DNA from: Zoogloeaceae bacterium
Lineage (GTDB): Bacteria; Pseudomonadota; Gammaproteobacteria; Burkholderiales; Rhodocyclaceae
Length of the DNA stretch: 6,092 bases
Reading direction: 5' to 3'
Assembly (NCBI GenBank): GCA_031274855.1
Contig: JAISPO010000041.1
Coordinates: 1 to 6,092, forward strand
Each line of letters begins with the position of its first letter. The stretch's first letter is position 1. Of this stretch, positions 5,155-6,092 are shown piece after piece. Under the pieces are notes generated by a model. It had not been told where the DNA came from, made no database searches, and saw only the letters and a list, made by a program, of their open reading frames with translations. Both the position numbers and the translations under genes were made by a program.

Positions 5155-6023
5155 TGGCGCGGCAGCCTGCCGGCGAAATCGCGGGCGAATTGCCAGGCGA
5201 CGCGGCCACTGCGCGCGCCACGCATCAGCGCCCATTGCAGGGCTTCTTGCTGCGCGGCGGCGGCTGACTTTTCATCAACGCCGAAAGCCGCAAGCCAGTG
5301 GCGGCAGATGGCGAGATAGGCGTCCTGATCGAACGGATAGAAGGACAGCCACAGGCCGAAGCGTTCCGACAGCGAGACTTTTTCTTCCGTAGTTTCGCCC
5401 GGATGAATTTCGCCGCCATCGTTGCGGTCGTCGCGCTGCCCTTGCAGATTTTCGGCCATCATTTCCGGCATCAAATGCCGCCGGTTCGAAGTGGCATAGA
5501 CGAGCAGGTTTTCCGGCATTCCCGCAATCGAGCCGTCGAGCACCGATTTCAGCGCCTTGTAGCCGGGTTCTCCAGCCTCGAAAGAAAGATCGTCGCAGAA
5601 AATGATGAAGCGTTCAGGCCGCTCGGCAATCAAATCCACGATTTCGGGCAGGTCGGCCAGATCGTGCTTATCCACTTCGATCAGGCGCAGGCCATCGGCG
5701 GCGAAAGCGTCCAGCACGGCCTTGATGAGCGAGGATTTGCCGGTACCGCGCGCGCCGGTGAGCAACACGTTGTTGGCGCTGCGGCCCGCGATGAACTGGC
5801 GTGTGTTCTGTTCAATGCGCGTTTTTTGGGCGTCGACTTCGCGCAAATCGGCAAGGCGGATGCGATGCGGATGGCGCACGGCTTCCAGCCGCCCGTGGCC
5901 GTTGCGGCGGCGCCAGCGGAAAGCGGACGCGTTCCAGTCCGGCGTTTTGGCCGCCGGTGGCAGCAGGGCTTCGAGCCGTGTCAATAGCGCGTCGGCGCGT
6001 AACAGGAATTGTTCGAGTTCCAC
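5151..6023 (-). CDS. AAA+ ATPase of the DUF815 family
   Basis: This 290-residue protein matches DUF815 (PF05673, COG2607), a family of AAA+ ATPases without an established role. The Walker A loop is GARGTGKSS at 90-98, Walker B is FIIFCDDL at 139-146, the sensor-1 stretch is ATSNRRHL at 177-184, and SERFGLW at 219-225 carries the likely arginine finger. The N-terminal 60 residues (basic, with FRWRRR at 35-40) are typical family leader. The start chosen is GTG 6023 because the helix EQFLLRADALLTRLEALL is the usual N-terminus of relatives. No clear ribosome binding site precedes it, and the frame stays open to the window edge, so a start further upstream cannot be excluded. It is first in an operon with the Nudix-ThiE gene, sharing a 4-base GTGA overlap. 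Confidence 0.9.
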   Translation of the reverse strand: MELEQFLLRADALLTRLEALLPPAAKTPDWNASAFRWRRRNGHGRLEAVRHPHRIRLADLREVDAQKTRIEQNTRQFIAGRSANNVLLTGARGTGKSSLIKAVLDAFAADGLRLIEVDKHDLADLPEIVDLIAERPERFIIFCDDLSFEAGEPGYKALKSVLDGSIAGMPENLLVYATSNRRHLMPEMMAENLQGQRDDRNDGGEIHPGETTEEKVSLSERFGLWLSFYPFDQDAYLAICRHWLAAFGVDEKSAAAAQQEALQWALMRGARSGRVAWQFARDFAGRLPRQ

Positions 6024-6068
6024 TTCAGGTAAGCTACTCGGATTGAAACCCGACCACTCTAGCAGAAC

Positions 6069-6092
6069 ATGCCCCGCATTCTCTCGCTGTTT
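6069..6092 (+). CDS. Possible start of a divergent gene, truncated by the window edge
   Basis: ATG at 6069 opens a frame reading MPRILSLF to the edge, a basic then hydrophobic start like a signal peptide or first membrane helix. It would be divergent from the ATPase gene, with only 45 bp between the two starts. No good ribosome binding site is seen and eight codons cannot establish a gene. Confidence 0.2.

Noticed and set aside
4720..5319. Plus-strand open frame of 199 codons
   Set aside because: It is antisense to the Nudix-ThiE and ATPase genes, both of which carry clear family motifs on the minus strand.
5298..5987. Plus-strand open frame of 229 codons
   Set aside because: It is a shadow of the DUF815 ATPase; no motif, and composition is typical of antisense frames.

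Overview
The window looks like chromosomal DNA of a betaproteobacterium, possibly of the Nitrosomonadales/Gallionellales type. That placement is inference. It rests on the YacG protein, the Nudix-ThiE fusion next to a DUF815 ATPase, fairly GC-rich coding DNA, and dispersed palindromes of the GTCATTCC(C)GC...GC(G)GGAATC type. No rRNA, tRNA, CRISPR array or transposase is visible.

Left part (about 1-2740), accessory-looking. A Fic-family protein with an N-terminal winged-helix-like segment (241-1632, +) is preceded by a 20-bp-phased set of TGCGCA sites overlapping its likely promoter. A spacer with a 14-bp tandem duplication and two REP-like palindromes follows. Next comes an orphan, AT-rich gene for an exported, cysteine-containing protein of unknown function (1916-2536, +), then two more palindromes. 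The whole block is bracketed by two 7-bp-period repeat arrays in opposite orientation (96-126 and 2705-2739).

Right part (2741-6092), housekeeping-like. A cation:proton antiporter of the CPA1/NhaP type (2741-4069, +) is tightly coupled to yacG (4075-4284, +), a zinc-binding inhibitor of DNA gyrase. Converging on them from the right is a two-gene minus-strand operon: a DUF815 AAA+ ATPase (6023-5151) and a Nudix hydrolase fused to a ThiE-like domain (5154-4222), joined by a 4-base GTGA overlap. The 3' ends of yacG and the Nudix-ThiE gene overlap by 63 coding bases. At the right edge a divergent plus-strand gene may begin at 6069, but only eight codons are visible.

The most noteworthy item is the Fic protein. 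It keeps the class II inhibitory motif (SSRLEGN) and a Doc-like NKR signature, but Gln replaces the catalytic His of the Fic motif. I see no clearly new multi-gene system. The unusual features are this altered Fic protein with its presumed operator array, and the repeat-bracketed accessory block.
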